Below, in pieces: positions 49,513 to 58,799 of a stretch of DNA of 64,000 nt. Positions within the stretch are counted from its first letter, which is position 1. Each line of letters starts with the position of its first letter. Location: positions 5,704,001-5,768,000 of the forward strand of contig NZ_CP108002.1 of the NCBI RefSeq assembly GCF_041435055.1. Reading direction: 5' to 3'. A model generated the notes under the pieces. The model was not told the origin of the DNA, made no database searches, and worked only from the letters and a program-made list of their open reading frames with translations. The stretch comes from Streptomyces sp. NBC_00341 (GTDB lineage Bacteria > Actinomycetota > Actinomycetes > Streptomycetales > Streptomycetaceae). Made by a program: the position numbers and the translations under genes.

Positions 49513-50553
49513 TCAGCCCCGTCCGGCCCAGATGTTCGTACCGGCGGTGTCCACGGCGAAGGTGTCGATCTCCTTCAGCTCAGCCGCGGTCAGAGCCGGA
49601 CCGGCCAGCGCCGCGACGTTCTCCTCCAGCTGCCGCACGCTCGACGCGCCGATCAGAGCCGACGTCATGCGGCTGTCGCGCAGCACCCAGTTGAGGGCCA
49701 GCTGGGCCAGCGACTGGCCGCGGCCCCGCGCGATGTCGTTCAGCCCGTTGAGCCGGCGCACCACCTCGTCCGAGAGCAGATCCGGGTTGAGGGACTTGCC
49801 CTGGGTGGCGCGCGAACCCTCCGGGATGCCCTTCAGGTACTTGTTGGTCAGCAGCCCCTGGGCGAGCGGCACGAAGGAGATGCAGCCCATACCGGCCGCC
49901 TCCAGCGTGTCCAGCAGCCCGTCCTCCTCCGTCCAGCGGTTGATCATCGAGTAGGACGGCTGGTGGATCAGGGCCGGGACGCCCATCTCCCTGAGCAGCC
50001 GGGCCGCCTCCGCGGTCTGCTCGGAGTTGTACGAGGACACCCCGACGTACAGCGCCTTGCCCTGTCGCACGGCGGAGGCCAGGGCCCCCATCGTCTCCTC
50101 CAGCGGGGTGTCCGGGTCGAAGCGGTGCGAGTAGAAGATGTCGACGTAGTCGAGGCCCATCCGCTTCAGCGAGGCGTCGAGCGAGGACAGCAGGTACTTG
50201 CGCGAGCCCCACTCGCCGTAGGGGCCGGGGTGCATGTCGTACCCGGCCTTGGTGGAGATCACCAGCTCGTCGCGGTAAGGGGCGAAGTCCTGCCGGAAGA
50301 GCTTCCCGAAATTGAGCTCGGCGGAGCCGGGCGGCGGGCCGTAGTTGTTGGCCAGGTCGAAGTGGGTCACCCCGAGGTCGAACGCGCGGCGCAGGATGGC
50401 CCGCTGCGAGTCCAGCGCGCGGTCGTCGCCGAAGTTGTGCCAGAGGCCGAGCGAGACGGCCGGGAGCTTGAGGCCGCTGCGGCCGGTGCGCCGGTACTCC
50501 ATGGAGTCGTAGCGCGTGCCGGCGGCCCGGTAATAGGAAGAGGATTCAGTCAC
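49513..50553 (-). CDS. Aldo/keto reductase (YghZ-like)
   Basis: 346 residues, TIM barrel. The catalytic tetrad is visible: Asp/Tyr in THFDLANNYGPPPG, Lys in LVISTKAGYDM, and His in DIFYSHRFDPDTP. The NADPH-binding end is SALIGASSVRQLEENVAAL. Close to YghZ-type reductases that act on L-glyceraldehyde 3-phosphate and methylglyoxal. GTG start with GAGGGA upstream. A single gene on the minus strand. Confidence 0.92.
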   Translation of the reverse strand: MTESSSYYRAAGTRYDSMEYRRTGRSGLKLPAVSLGLWHNFGDDRALDSQRAILRRAFDLGVTHFDLANNYGPPPGSAELNFGKLFRQDFAPYRDELVISTKAGYDMHPGPYGEWGSRKYLLSSLDASLKRMGLDYVDIFYSHRFDPDTPLEETMGALASAVRQGKALYVGVSSYNSEQTAEAARLLREMGVPALIHQPSYSMINRWTEEDGLLDTLEAAGMGCISFVPLAQGLLTNKYLKGIPEGSRATQGKSLNPDLLSDEVVRRLNGLNDIARGRGQSLAQLALNWVLRDSRMTSALIGASSVRQLEENVAALAGPALTAAELKEIDTFAVDTAGTNIWAGRG

Positions 50554-50743
50554 GTTTCCCTCTTTATCACGGACTTGTGACAGGCCGGGTTGGGCCGGTG
50601 CGGCGCCTGCGCAGTAATGTGGCGGCTTCGGGACTGCCACGGCACGGCGGGGCGATCGGCCCCCTACCGGTGCGACGATCCCCAGGGGGACAGCCCCGGG
50701 CGAGGCGGCGGGCGGGCCCGCACGGAACCGAGAGGTGGACTCA

Positions 50744-51505
50744 GTGAACTTGCGCGACCTGGTGTACGGGCTCTACGCCCGCCGGGTGGAGGCCCGCCTC
50801 GATCACGCCCAGGTGCCCAAGCACATCGGGGTCATCCTCGACGGGAACCGGCGCTGGGCGAAGGCCTCCGGCGGCACGGCCGCCGAGGGCCACCAGGCGG
50901 GTGCGGACAAGATCAAGGAGCTCCTCGGCTGGTGCAGCGAGACCGACGTCGAGGTCGTCACGCTCTGGATGCTCTCCACGGACAACTTCGACCGGCCCGA
51001 GTCCGAGCTCATCCCGCTCCTCGGCATCATCGAGAACACCGTGCGCGACCTCGTCGCGGACGGCCGCTGGCGCGTCCACCACGTCGGCACCCTCGACCTG
51101 CTGCCCGCACACACCCAGACGGTCCTCAAGGAGGCCGAACAGGCCACGATCGGGGTCGACGGAATACTGGTCAACGTCGCCGTCGGCTACGGAGGCCGGC
51201 AGGAGATCGCGGACGCGGTGCGCTCGCTGCTCCTCGACCACTCCGCCAAGGGCACGTCCTTCGAGGACCTGGCGGAGATCGTCTCCACCGACCTGATCTC
51301 CGAGCACCTCTACACCCGGGGCCAACCCGACCCGGACCTGGTGATCCGGACCAGCGGGGAACAGCGCCTGTCGGGCTTCATGCTCTGGCAGAGCGCCCAT
51401 TCGGAGTACTACTTCTGCGAGGTCTTCTGGCCGGCCTTCCGCCGGGTCGACTTCCTGCGCGCCCTGCGTGACTACGCGGCCCGCCACCGCCGCTACGGGG
51501 GCTGA
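50744..51505 (+). CDS. uppS: Isoprenyl diphosphate synthase (cis-prenyltransferase, UppS family)
   Basis: 253 residues. Makes long-chain cis-polyprenyl diphosphate for wall synthesis. Motifs: HIGVILDGNRRWAK with the catalytic Asp, TLWMLSTDNFDRPESE, and the C-terminal DLVIRTSGEQRLS. GTG start with AGAGGTGG upstream. Streptomyces usually has more than one such gene, so whether this is the main undecaprenyl enzyme is not certain. Confidence 0.92.
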   Translation: MNLRDLVYGLYARRVEARLDHAQVPKHIGVILDGNRRWAKASGGTAAEGHQAGADKIKELLGWCSETDVEVVTLWMLSTDNFDRPESELIPLLGIIENTVRDLVADGRWRVHHVGTLDLLPAHTQTVLKEAEQATIGVDGILVNVAVGYGGRQEIADAVRSLLLDHSAKGTSFEDLAEIVSTDLISEHLYTRGQPDPDLVIRTSGEQRLSGFMLWQSAHSEYYFCEVFWPAFRRVDFLRALRDYAARHRRYGG

Positions 51506-51850
51506 CGCCGCATTTCCGCCCAGCTCGCCGCCCCCGCCGTACCGGTGACGTCGGCGAGGACGGACGGGCTTGAGCGGCTCGGGCTGCATGGCTTCGGGTG
51601 TTCGAGGGCATACCCCTGACAGGTCGACGTCCGGTCAGGAACCAGGCGGATGTCGTCACCAAGTGAGCGGCATGGAGTCCGCTCGCCCGGGAGGCCCTTT
51701 GCACACGAAGGACCGTACATACAGTGCGGCTGACGTCGAGGGCCGGCGCTCGGCCCGCGCAAGGTGGCCGAAGCCCGGTCCGTCCTCTCCCTTTGGGATG
51801 CTCCGCGACGCCGTCGCACCCCAACCTCGTCCGAGGGGGTACGTCCTTCC
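51506..51850. other. Leader region of the phoH-like gene
   Basis: 345 bp without a credible gene; a short open frame at 51570-51857 has no ribosome site or family match. It contains several weak GC-rich inverted segments but no motif I can name. Confidence 0.4.
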
Positions 51851-53173
51851 GTGGTGACCAGCACAAAGCGCCGCATGCCCGACAGGCGCACCTATGTTCT
51901 CGACACCAGCGTCCTGCTGGCCGATCCGAACGCCATGTCCCGCTTCGACGAGCACGAAGTCGTGCTCCCGGTCGTCGTGGTCACGGAACTGGAGGCCAAA
52001 CGGCACCACCCGGAGCTCGGGTACTTCGCCCGGCAGGCCCTGCGCCTGCTGGACGACTTCCGGGTCCGGTACGGCCGGCTGGATGCCCCGATCCCCCTCG
52101 GGGATCTGGGCGGGACGCTGCGCGTCGAACTCAACCATTCCGATCCCGGCGTACTGCCCGCCGGCTACCGGTTGGGGGACAACGACTCACGGATTCTCGC
52201 GGTAGCGCGCAATCTGCAGGCCGAGGGGTACGACGTCACGGTCGTCTCCAAGGACCTGCCGCTCCGGATCAAGGCCTCTTCGGTCGGCCTCCTCGCCGAG
52301 GAGTACCGCGCCGAACTCGCCATCACCGACGCCGGCTGGACGGGGATGGGCGAGCTGTCCCTCTCCGCAGAGCAGGTGGACCTCCTCTTCTCCGAGGAGA
52401 CGCTGTACGTCCCGGAGGCCGCCGATCTGCCGGTCCACACCGGCCTGGTCCTCCAGTCCGAGCGCGGCAAGGCGCTCGGCCGGGTGACACCGGAGGGCAA
52501 CGTCCGGCTCGTCCGGGGCGACCGGGAGGCCTTCGGCATCCACGGCCGCAGCGCCGAACAGCGCATCGCGCTGGATCTGCTGCTGGACCAGGACGTCGGC
52601 ATCGTCTCGCTCGGCGGCCGGGCCGGCACCGGCAAGTCCGCACTGGCGCTCTGCGCCGGTCTGGAGGCCGTGCTGGAGCGGGGACAGCACAAGAAGGTGA
52701 TGGTCTTCCGCCCGCTGTACGCGGTCGGCGGGCAGGACCTCGGCTATCTGCCCGGTTCCGAGGCCGAGAAGATGGGTCCCTGGGCACAGGCCGTCTTCGA
52801 CACGCTCTCGGCGGTCGCCGGGCGCGAGGTCATCGAGGAGGTCCTGGGACGCGGGATGCTGGAGGTGCTGCCGCTCACCCACATCCGCGGCCGGTCCCTC
52901 CACGACGCCTTCGTGATCGTCGACGAGGCCCAGTCCCTCGAACGGAACGTCCTGCTGACCGTGTTGTCCAGGATCGGGGCGAACTCGCGGGTGGTGCTCA
53001 CGCATGACGTGGCCCAGCGGGACAACCTCCGGGTCGGCCGGTACGACGGAGTGGTCGCCGTGGTCGAGAAGCTGAAGGGCCATCCGCTCTTCGCGCACAC
53101 CACGCTCACCCGGTCCGAGCGATCGCCGATCGCCGCGCTGGTGACCGAAATGCTGGAGGAAGGCCAGATCTGA
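51851..53173 (+). CDS. PIN-PhoH fusion ATPase (PhoH2 type)
   Basis: 440 residues. An N-terminal PIN ribonuclease domain ([41 protein letters not shown] with acidic residues) is fused to a PhoH ATPase: Walker [32 protein letters not shown], and [16 protein letters not shown]. PhoH2 proteins are sequence-specific RNA helicases/ribonucleases. Start at GTG 51851 or 51854. A hairpin terminator follows directly. Confidence 0.92.
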   Translation: MVTSTKRRMPDRRTYVLDTSVLLADPNAMSRFDEHEVVLPVVVVTELEAKRHHPELGYFARQALRLLDDFRVRYGRLDAPIPLGDLGGTLRVELNHSDPGVLPAGYRLGDNDSRILAVARNLQAEGYDVTVVSKDLPLRIKASSVGLLAEEYRAELAITDAGWTGMGELSLSAEQVDLLFSEETLYVPEAADLPVHTGLVLQSERGKALGRVTPEGNVRLVRGDREAFGIHGRSAEQRIALDLLLDQDVGIVSLGGRAGTGKSALALCAGLEAVLERGQHKKVMVFRPLYAVGGQDLGYLPGSEAEKMGPWAQAVFDTLSAVAGREVIEEVLGRGMLEVLPLTHIRGRSLHDAFVIVDEAQSLERNVLLTVLSRIGANSRVVLTHDVAQRDNLRVGRYDGVVAVVEKLKGHPLFAHTTLTRSERSPIAALVTEMLEEGQI

Positions 53174-53191
53174 CACGGGATACGACAGTTG

Positions 53192-53230
53192 GTGCCGCCC
53201 GGCGAGCGAACGAGCTTAGCCGGGCGGCAC
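53192..53230. terminator. Hairpin terminator after the phoH-like gene
   Basis: A perfect 12-bp stem GTGCCGCCCGGC / GCCGGGCGGCAC around a 15-nt loop. Confidence 0.8.
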
Positions 53231-53563
53231 TGTGTTGCGGTGTCATTTCCGTAATTCACTTGCTCCAAACGAGGTGTGAGCTTTCACACGCAACAGAGAA
53301 TTGCTTCGTGGCGTCCCGTTCCGGCAGAGTCTTGCTTCCGTCAGGCCCCGCATACGGCACACCCGCACCACCAGAGGTGCAACGCACCACACAACTCAAC
53401 AACCGCCGTCCGTATGCCGCCCGCGAGTACCACGCGGCGCTCCCTCCGGGGAGTCGCCCACCGGGCCCGTGCCTCCCGTGACCCAAGCAGTAGGGAGGCC
53501 AGTGTCAGGGGCACGATTGCGCCCGCGAGGTCACCTAAGCGGGCGATGCTGGAAGGACACCGT
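53231..53563 (+). promoter_or_regulatory. Long leader of the transglycosylase gene
   Basis: About 330 bp without a gene. Visible structures: GGTGTGAGCTTTCACACG near 53271, GCCTCCC...GGGAGGC near 53470-53500, and GCCCGC...GCGGGC just before the ribosome site. Some Streptomyces cell-wall hydrolase genes carry a c-di-AMP (ydaO) riboswitch here, but I could not match its conserved core. It may hold a cis-acting RNA. Confidence 0.4.
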
Positions 53564-54274
53564 GTGAGCCGGATCTCGGTCCGGGGGTTCGCCGTGGCAT
53601 CTGCCACAGCGGTAACCACCGTAGGCGCCGTAGTGGGCGTTGCAGCGGGCAGTACCCCCGCTGTCGACGACAACAACTTCGAGGCCACCGCAGCCGACAC
53701 CACGCTGCTCGCAGACATCCCCGCGGGCCAGCAGGCCCAGGTGCAGACCGCTTCCCTGACGCAGCAGGCCGACGCCCAGGCGTCCGCGGCCGACGCGACG
53801 GCGAAGAAGTCCGCGGAGGAATCGGCCCGTATCCAGGCCGCCAAGGACGCCAAGAGCAAGAAGCAGGCGGCCGAGGACAAGCTGGAGAAGGAGCGCCAGG
53901 AGAAGGAGCGCCAGGAGAAGGAGGACCGCGCCAGCCGGTCCGAGGTCCGCAGCGCCAGCACGTTCGCTGTCCAGGGCTCCTACTCCGTGGCCGAGATCCA
54001 GGCGATGGCGCGGCAGATCGTGCCCGGCGACCAGTTCCAGTGCTTCAGCAACATCGTGAACCACGAGTCGACCTGGAACTACCGGGCGACCAACCCGTCC
54101 TCCGGCGCCTACGGGCTCGTCCAGGCGTACCCCGGTTCGAAGATGGCGTCCGCCGGTGCCGACTGGCAGACCAACCCGGCCACGCAGATCAAGTGGGGCC
54201 TCAGCTACATGAACGGCCGCTACGGCAGCCCGTGCGGTGCCTGGTCCTTCTGGCTGGAGCACCAGTCGTACTAG
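53564..54274 (+). CDS. Secreted lytic transglycosylase-like (SLT) protein
   Basis: 236 residues. Signal peptide VASATAVTTVGAVVGVAAGS, then an Ala/Glu/Lys coiled coil with repeated EKERQEKERQEK, then an SLT domain: the catalytic Glu in IVNHESTWNYRATNPS, GAYGLVQAYPGSKMASAG, and IKWGLSYMNGRYGSPCGAW. It cleaves peptidoglycan during growth or spore germination. GTG start with GGAAGG 7 bp upstream; ATG 53546 in the same frame is an alternative. Expression may be controlled through its long leader. Confidence 0.92.
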   Translation: MSRISVRGFAVASATAVTTVGAVVGVAAGSTPAVDDNNFEATAADTTLLADIPAGQQAQVQTASLTQQADAQASAADATAKKSAEESARIQAAKDAKSKKQAAEDKLEKERQEKERQEKEDRASRSEVRSASTFAVQGSYSVAEIQAMARQIVPGDQFQCFSNIVNHESTWNYRATNPSSGAYGLVQAYPGSKMASAGADWQTNPATQIKWGLSYMNGRYGSPCGAWSFWLEHQSY

Positions 54275-54320
54275 GCAGTTGTCCGGCCTGGAGCCCTCGT
54301 CGGTTCCGTCGCAACCTCTC

Positions 54321-54353
54321 GAAGCCCCTCCCCGTCCTACGGTGAGGGGCTTC
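54321..54353. terminator. Hairpin terminator after the transglycosylase gene
   Basis: A perfect 10-bp stem GAAGCCCCTC / GAGGGGCTTC with a 13-nt loop. Confidence 0.8.
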
Positions 54354-54426
54354 GCGCATGTACGGTCATGCGGGACCGTTCCCGGGGGGAGCGGTGGGGA
54401 GAGCGGACGGGGGTAGAGGAACCGTT

Positions 54427-55839
54427 ATGTCAAAACTGCCGGGATGGCTCGGACAGCTGGGGGCTGAACTCACCAAGATCGGTGAGCGCCTGGAGGAACG
54501 CCGCGTCGAGGCCGACGACGAGGACGACAAGGCCGCGCACCACGCCTCGTCGGCTACCACCGGTGCGGAACCCGGGAGCGGGGCCGACAAGGGCGCCGCG
54601 GAGCATGTGCCCCCGCCGCCCGCGTACGCCCCCGACGTCGCCGCGCGCCCCGATCCGGTCGCGGCGATCCCCTGGGGGATGCGGGTGGCGGCCGAGGCGG
54701 GCTGGCGGCTGCTGGTCCTCGCGGGCACCCTGTGGGTGCTCATGCGGGTCATCAGCGCGGTGCAGCTGGTGGTGCTGGCGTTCGCCGCCGCGCTGCTCGT
54801 CACCGCGATGCTCCAGCCGACGGTGGAGCGGCTGAGGCGGGCCGGGCTGCCGCGCGGGCTGGCCACGGCGGGCACCGCGGTCCTGGGCTTCGTGATCATG
54901 GGCCTGGTCGGCTGGTTCGTGGTGTGGCAGGTGATGGACAACCTGGACTCGCTGTCCGACCAGGTCCAGGCCGGTATCGCGGACCTGAAGAACTGGCTGC
55001 TGGACAGCCCGTTCCACGTCACCGACAAGCAGATCAACGACGTCGCGAAGAACCTCAGCGACACCGTCGGCACGAACACCGAGGCGATCACCTCGGCCGG
55101 ACTCCAGGGCGTCACCGTGATGGTGGAGTTCCTCACCGGGATGCTGCTGGCGATGTTCTCCACGCTCTTCCTGCTGTACGACGGCAAGCGCATCTGGCTC
55201 TGGGTGCTGAAGCTCGTGCCCGCGCAGGCGCGGCCGGGTGTCGCCGGAGCGGGCCCGCGCGCCTGGCGCACGCTGACCGCCTATGTGCGGGGCACGGTCA
55301 TCGTCGCGCTGATCGACGCGATCTTCATCGGCCTCGGGATCTACTTCCTCAATGTGCCGCTGGCCGTACCGCTGGCCGTCTTCATCTTCCTGTTCGCCTT
55401 CATCCCGCTCGTCGGGGCGGTGGTCTCCGGGGCGCTGGCGGTGGTCGTCGCGCTCGTCACCCAAGGCGTGTTCACGGCACTGCTGGTGCTGGCCGTGGTC
55501 CTCGCGGTCCAGCAGATCGAGGGCCACATCCTGCAGCCGTTCATCCTGGGCCGCGCGGTGCGCGTGCACCCGCTGGCGGTGGTGCTCTCGGTCGCCGCGG
55601 GCGGCATGATCGCGGGCATCGGGGGCGCCGTCGTCGCGGTGCCTCTGGTCGCGGTGACCAACACGGTGGTCGGCTATCTGCGGGCGTACGGGCAGGAGGA
55701 GGCCCGCCGCCACTCGCCGCCGCCGCACGGTGCGACCGCCCTGGACACCGCGCCGACCCCGGCCCCCGGATCGCCGCCGGCGGAGACCGACGACGGCAGC
55801 GAGGAGGAGCCGGTGGCGGACCGGCCGAAGGAAGTCTGA
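54427..55839 (+). CDS. AI-2E family transporter (TqsA/YdiK type)
   Basis: 470 residues. A hydrophilic start and an Ala/Pro-rich linker precede about eight membrane helices: LVVLAFAAALLVTAMLQPTV, GFVIMGLVGWFVVWQVMDN, FIFLFAFIPLVGAVVSGALA, IEGHILQPFILGRAVRVHPL. The family exports small molecules or ions; AI-2 export was shown only for some members. The acidic C-terminal tail has SEEEPVADRP. AGAGG lies upstream of ATG 54427. Confidence 0.9.
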   Translation: MSKLPGWLGQLGAELTKIGERLEERRVEADDEDDKAAHHASSATTGAEPGSGADKGAAEHVPPPPAYAPDVAARPDPVAAIPWGMRVAAEAGWRLLVLAGTLWVLMRVISAVQLVVLAFAAALLVTAMLQPTVERLRRAGLPRGLATAGTAVLGFVIMGLVGWFVVWQVMDNLDSLSDQVQAGIADLKNWLLDSPFHVTDKQINDVAKNLSDTVGTNTEAITSAGLQGVTVMVEFLTGMLLAMFSTLFLLYDGKRIWLWVLKLVPAQARPGVAGAGPRAWRTLTAYVRGTVIVALIDAIFIGLGIYFLNVPLAVPLAVFIFLFAFIPLVGAVVSGALAVVVALVTQGVFTALLVLAVVLAVQQIEGHILQPFILGRAVRVHPLAVVLSVAAGGMIAGIGGAVVAVPLVAVTNTVVGYLRAYGQEEARRHSPPPHGATALDTAPTPAPGSPPAETDDGSEEEPVADRPKEV

Positions 55840-55850
55840 GCCGGCACATA

Positions 55851-55892
55851 AGAAGGGCCCCGGGGACGGTCGGTCGTCCTCGGGGCCCTTCT
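55851..55892. terminator. Bidirectional terminator between convergent genes
   Basis: An 18-bp stem with one mismatch: AGAAGGGCCCCGGGGACG pairs with CGTCCTCGGGGCCCTTCT around GTCGGT. It separates the AI-2E-family gene from ahpD. Confidence 0.85.
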
Positions 55893-55913
55893 CGTTCATG
55901 GGTACCGCGGGTG

Positions 55914-56447
55914 TTACTCGGCGAGGACGGCCTCGGCTTCGAGGGTCACGCCGACCGCCTGGATCACCGAGGCGATCTTGACGGCTTCCTGAATGGTCTC
56001 ACGGTCCACGCCGGCCTTGCGCAGCACCTGCTCGTGGGAGTCCAGGCACTGGCCGCAGCCGTTGATCGCGGAGACGGCGAGCGACCACAGCTCGAAGTCG
56101 ACCTTCTCCACGCCCGGGTTGCCGATCACGTTCATCCGCAGGCCCGCACGGAGGTTCCCGTACTCGGGGTCCGACAGCAGGTGCCGGGTCCGGTAGAAGA
56201 CGTTGTTCATCGCCATGATGGCGGCGGCCGACTTCGCGGCGGTGTACGCCTCCGCGGAGAGGTTGGCCTTCGCCTCCGGCTCCAGCTCACGCAGCACCTT
56301 CGGCGAGCGCGAGGCGATCGCGCAGGCGAGGACGGTGCCCCAGAGCTGCTGCTGCGGCAGTTCGCTGTTCCCGATGACCGAACCGAGGTTCAGCTTCAGG
56401 TCCTTGGCGAAGTCCGGAACGGCGGCCTTCAGTTCGTCGAGTGCCAT
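55914..56447 (-). CDS. ahpD: Alkyl hydroperoxidase D
   Basis: 177 residues, full length. The catalytic CxxC with its His is in [18 protein letters not shown]. It recycles AhpC, using lipoamide-type thiols in actinobacteria. Other family segments: [20 protein letters not shown] and [17 protein letters not shown]. It starts 12 bases after ahpC ends, so the two form an operon, normally activated by OxyR. Confidence 0.95.
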   Translation of the reverse strand: MALDELKAAVPDFAKDLKLNLGSVIGNSELPQQQLWGTVLACAIASRSPKVLRELEPEAKANLSAEAYTAAKSAAAIMAMNNVFYRTRHLLSDPEYGNLRAGLRMNVIGNPGVEKVDFELWSLAVSAINGCGQCLDSHEQVLRKAGVDRETIQEAVKIASVIQAVGVTLEAEAVLAE

Positions 56448-56459
56448 ATCGGTGTCAGC

Positions 56460-57011
56460 TCACTCGCCCGAGAGGAGCGCGACCGGGTCCAGGGTGTTCT
56501 CGCCCTTGGTCCAGTTGCAGGGGCACAGCTCGTCGGTCTGCAGGGCGTCGAGGACCCGCAGGACCTCCTTGGGGTTACGGCCCACGGAACCGGCGGTCAC
56601 CATCGTGAACTGGATCTCGTTGTTCTGGTCGACGATGAAGACGGCGCGCTGCGCGAAGCCGTCCTCGCCCTCGATGCCGAGGTCACGCATGAGCTCGTGC
56701 TTGGAGTCGGCCAGCATCGGGAAGGGCAGGTCGGTGAGGTCCGGGTGGTCCTTGCGCCAGGCGTGGTGCACGAACTCGGAGTCACCGGAGAAGCCGAGGA
56801 TCTGGGCGTCGCGGTCGGCGAACTCCTCGTTCAGCTTGCCGAACGCGGCGATCTCCGTGGGGCAGACGAACGTGAAGTCCTTCGGCCACGCGAAGATCAC
56901 TTTCCAACCCTCATACGTCTTGTGGGTGATGGTCTCGAACTCCTTGCCCTTCTCAAGGGAAACGCAAGCAGTCAGTTCGAACTGGGGAAACTGGTCACCG
57001 ACAGTGAGCAT
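56460..57011 (-). CDS. ahpC: Alkyl hydroperoxide reductase C (2-Cys peroxiredoxin)
   Basis: 183 residues. The peroxidatic Cys is in DFTFVCPTEIAAFGKL and the resolving Cys in DELCPCNWTKGEN. It reduces organic peroxides and H2O2 in the cytoplasm with AhpD. ATG 57011 with GGAG 11 bp upstream. In other streptomycetes its promoter is shared with the divergent oxyR gene; here a 1.9-kb insertion lies about 58 bp upstream of its start. Confidence 0.95.
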   Translation of the reverse strand: MLTVGDQFPQFELTACVSLEKGKEFETITHKTYEGWKVIFAWPKDFTFVCPTEIAAFGKLNEEFADRDAQILGFSGDSEFVHHAWRKDHPDLTDLPFPMLADSKHELMRDLGIEGEDGFAQRAVFIVDQNNEIQFTMVTAGSVGRNPKEVLRVLDALQTDELCPCNWTKGENTLDPVALLSGE

Positions 57012-57124
57012 GGTTCGGGGTACTCCTGTGTAGCTCGGGGCTGGACCTGAGCACAGTCGCACATGTCCCATTGATCACGGAAATCGGTCGTGTCGAAAGG
57101 ATTGATAGGGGCAGGGGATCAGTG

Positions 57125-57193
57125 CTAGGGCCAGGTGTTGTCCTCCAGCTCGGTGATGGCGGACTGTCGCATGGCCGGCTCGCGAGTGTTCAC
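57125..57193 (-). CDS. Possible 22-residue ORF coupled to the recombinase gene
   Basis: GTG overlaps the recombinase TGA (GTGA). The peptide MNTREPAMRQSAITELEDN has no recognised domain and stops after 22 codons. It may be the start of a lost gene of the element, or chance. Confidence 0.25.
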   Translation of the reverse strand: MNTREPAMRQSAITELEDNTWP

Positions 57194-58710
57194 TGCTCGT
57201 CTTCGGCCCAGACGACCTCGATCAGCGACGGGTCGAACTTCTTCCCACGACCCGCGGGGTGGACCATCACGGCCCGGACCGACTCGCGGAGCCAGGTCTT
57301 CTTCTGCGAGATCGTGCACTCCTTCCACCCTTCCAGGAGGGAGGAGGAAGCATTTTGCCTGCGGACTCTGACAGCGAACAGTTTGCGACGCTGCCGGTTC
57401 AGCTCATCGCGCTCGGCCTCAAGCTCCTCGATCATGTCGAGTGCCGTCCCCATGCTGATGCGCTTCGCCCTGCGGCGCTCGTTGACCTCTTCGATCTCCT
57501 GGCCGATCTCAGCGAGCCGGACATCGTGCTCGGTCTCGTCGACGTCCTCGTCCTTGGCAGCCATGCCAAGACTTCGGCGGACCTCCAGGAGGAAGGCCTT
57601 CTCGACCAGGTCGTCCATGAGAGGGCCGACTCGGGTGACACCGCCGCACCCGCCGAGGGTGGTGAGGCAGGCATACCGATAGCCGTAGCGCTCGTAGGAA
57701 GTGGTCCCCTTCGCGTACTGGTTGGACATCAACGGGAAGCTGCACTTTCCGCACCGGGCGATCCCGGACAGGAGGTACTTGGCCGAGGTGGTGTGTACCG
57801 CCCGGACTTCCTTCCTGGCCTGCTTCCGCTCCTCGATGGTGGCGACGCAGGCTTGCCACTCCTCGGGAGAGACGACGGCCTCCCAGTCACCCATTACCGG
57901 CTTGCCGGCCTCGTAGACAACGAAGTCCGGCATCCACGGCCTCTTGGCGCCACTGCGCTCCGCCTGGGGCAGATACGTCCTGTAGCCGCAGACGCGCGGG
58001 CTTACGAGACGGGACTCGACAGTGCTGTGCTGGAGGCTCTGTGTCCCGCTCTTCTTCTTGTTGCGCGTGGGCGTGTACCCCAGCTCGATCCACTGCTTGC
58101 GGATTTCGCCGACCGTGAGGCCGCTGGGAATCGCGATGATTGCCTGGCGAAGCACTTCGGCTTCCGTGTCATGGAGGGTCTGGCGATCTTCGGCCCATCC
58201 GAAAGGCCGCGGGGCCCCGTGCATGTGGCCGCGCTCGGCCAAGCCCTTGTTCTTTCGGGCGACTCGGCGCTTGGTGCTGTACACCTCCATGCCGCCCATC
58301 GTTGCCTGGATGGTGAGCATCGACCGGCCCTCTTGAGCGGATAGATCTGTGCCACCCACGACAGCCCGACCCAGGTACTGGGGATTCAGCTGGAAGAGCC
58401 GGTTCAAGCGGGCCGCATCGTATTCCTGCCGGACCAGTCGGTCGGAGTGGTAGAAGAGGATGCCTCGGATCGTTCCGTTCTCAAGGTCTACCAGCATCGA
58501 TTCAAAGCCATTGCGAACGATGCGGGGGTCGCTGGCCGGAGTGTTGTTGTCGTTGTAGCGACGCGTGATGGTGACCCCCAGCATGGGTGCCAGTTCATCC
58601 ATGTCTCTGAACTGCTGAGCGACCTGTTCGCCGGTCTCACGCCAGTCGGCAGCATTCGCCCTGAGTGCCTTGTCCTCGGATGCGCGTGCGTATGCGCCCA
58701 CCGGAAACAT
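57190..58710 (-). CDS. Large serine recombinase / site-specific integrase
   Basis: 506 residues. Resolvase domain: VGAYARASEDKALRANAA with the catalytic Ser, FYHSDRLVRQEYDAARL with the Arg motif. The recombinase domain includes KGLAERGHMHGAPRPFGW. A zinc ribbon (IARCGKCSFPLMSN ... ACLTTLGGCGGV) and a coiled coil (IGQEIEEVNERRRAKRISMG) follow. All parts needed for integration appear present. ATG 58710 has GGGGAGGGG 6 bp upstream. It stands alone, without excisionase or cargo, between ahpC and oxyR. Confidence 0.92.
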   Translation of the reverse strand: MFPVGAYARASEDKALRANAADWRETGEQVAQQFRDMDELAPMLGVTITRRYNDNNTPASDPRIVRNGFESMLVDLENGTIRGILFYHSDRLVRQEYDAARLNRLFQLNPQYLGRAVVGGTDLSAQEGRSMLTIQATMGGMEVYSTKRRVARKNKGLAERGHMHGAPRPFGWAEDRQTLHDTEAEVLRQAIIAIPSGLTVGEIRKQWIELGYTPTRNKKKSGTQSLQHSTVESRLVSPRVCGYRTYLPQAERSGAKRPWMPDFVVYEAGKPVMGDWEAVVSPEEWQACVATIEERKQARKEVRAVHTTSAKYLLSGIARCGKCSFPLMSNQYAKGTTSYERYGYRYACLTTLGGCGGVTRVGPLMDDLVEKAFLLEVRRSLGMAAKDEDVDETEHDVRLAEIGQEIEEVNERRRAKRISMGTALDMIEELEAERDELNRQRRKLFAVRVRRQNASSSLLEGWKECTISQKKTWLRESVRAVMVHPAGRGKKFDPSLIEVVWAEDEQ

Positions 58711-58777
58711 GTCAGACCCCTCCCCAGAAGTTGACTTGGGAGGGACGCTAGCACTGGCCAGCTACTATGAGGCCTTA

Positions 58778-58799
58778 TATCAGGATGTCATACCTGATA
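58778..58799. promoter_or_regulatory. Inverted repeat upstream of the recombinase gene
   Basis: TATCAGG-ATGTCATA-CCTGATA (7-bp arms, 8-bp spacer) in an AT-rich stretch 68 bp upstream of the recombinase start. It is likely the operator or promoter region of the element. No repressor gene is present within it. Confidence 0.5.

Noticed and set aside
53231..53563. c-di-AMP (ydaO) riboswitch
   Set aside because: Expected by gene context, but the conserved core sequences could not be matched by eye; reported only as a structured leader.
54732..57050. 772-residue plus-strand open frame
   Set aside because: It runs through the AI-2E-family gene in another frame and antisense through ahpD and ahpC; composition is Gly/Arg/Ala shadow sequence.
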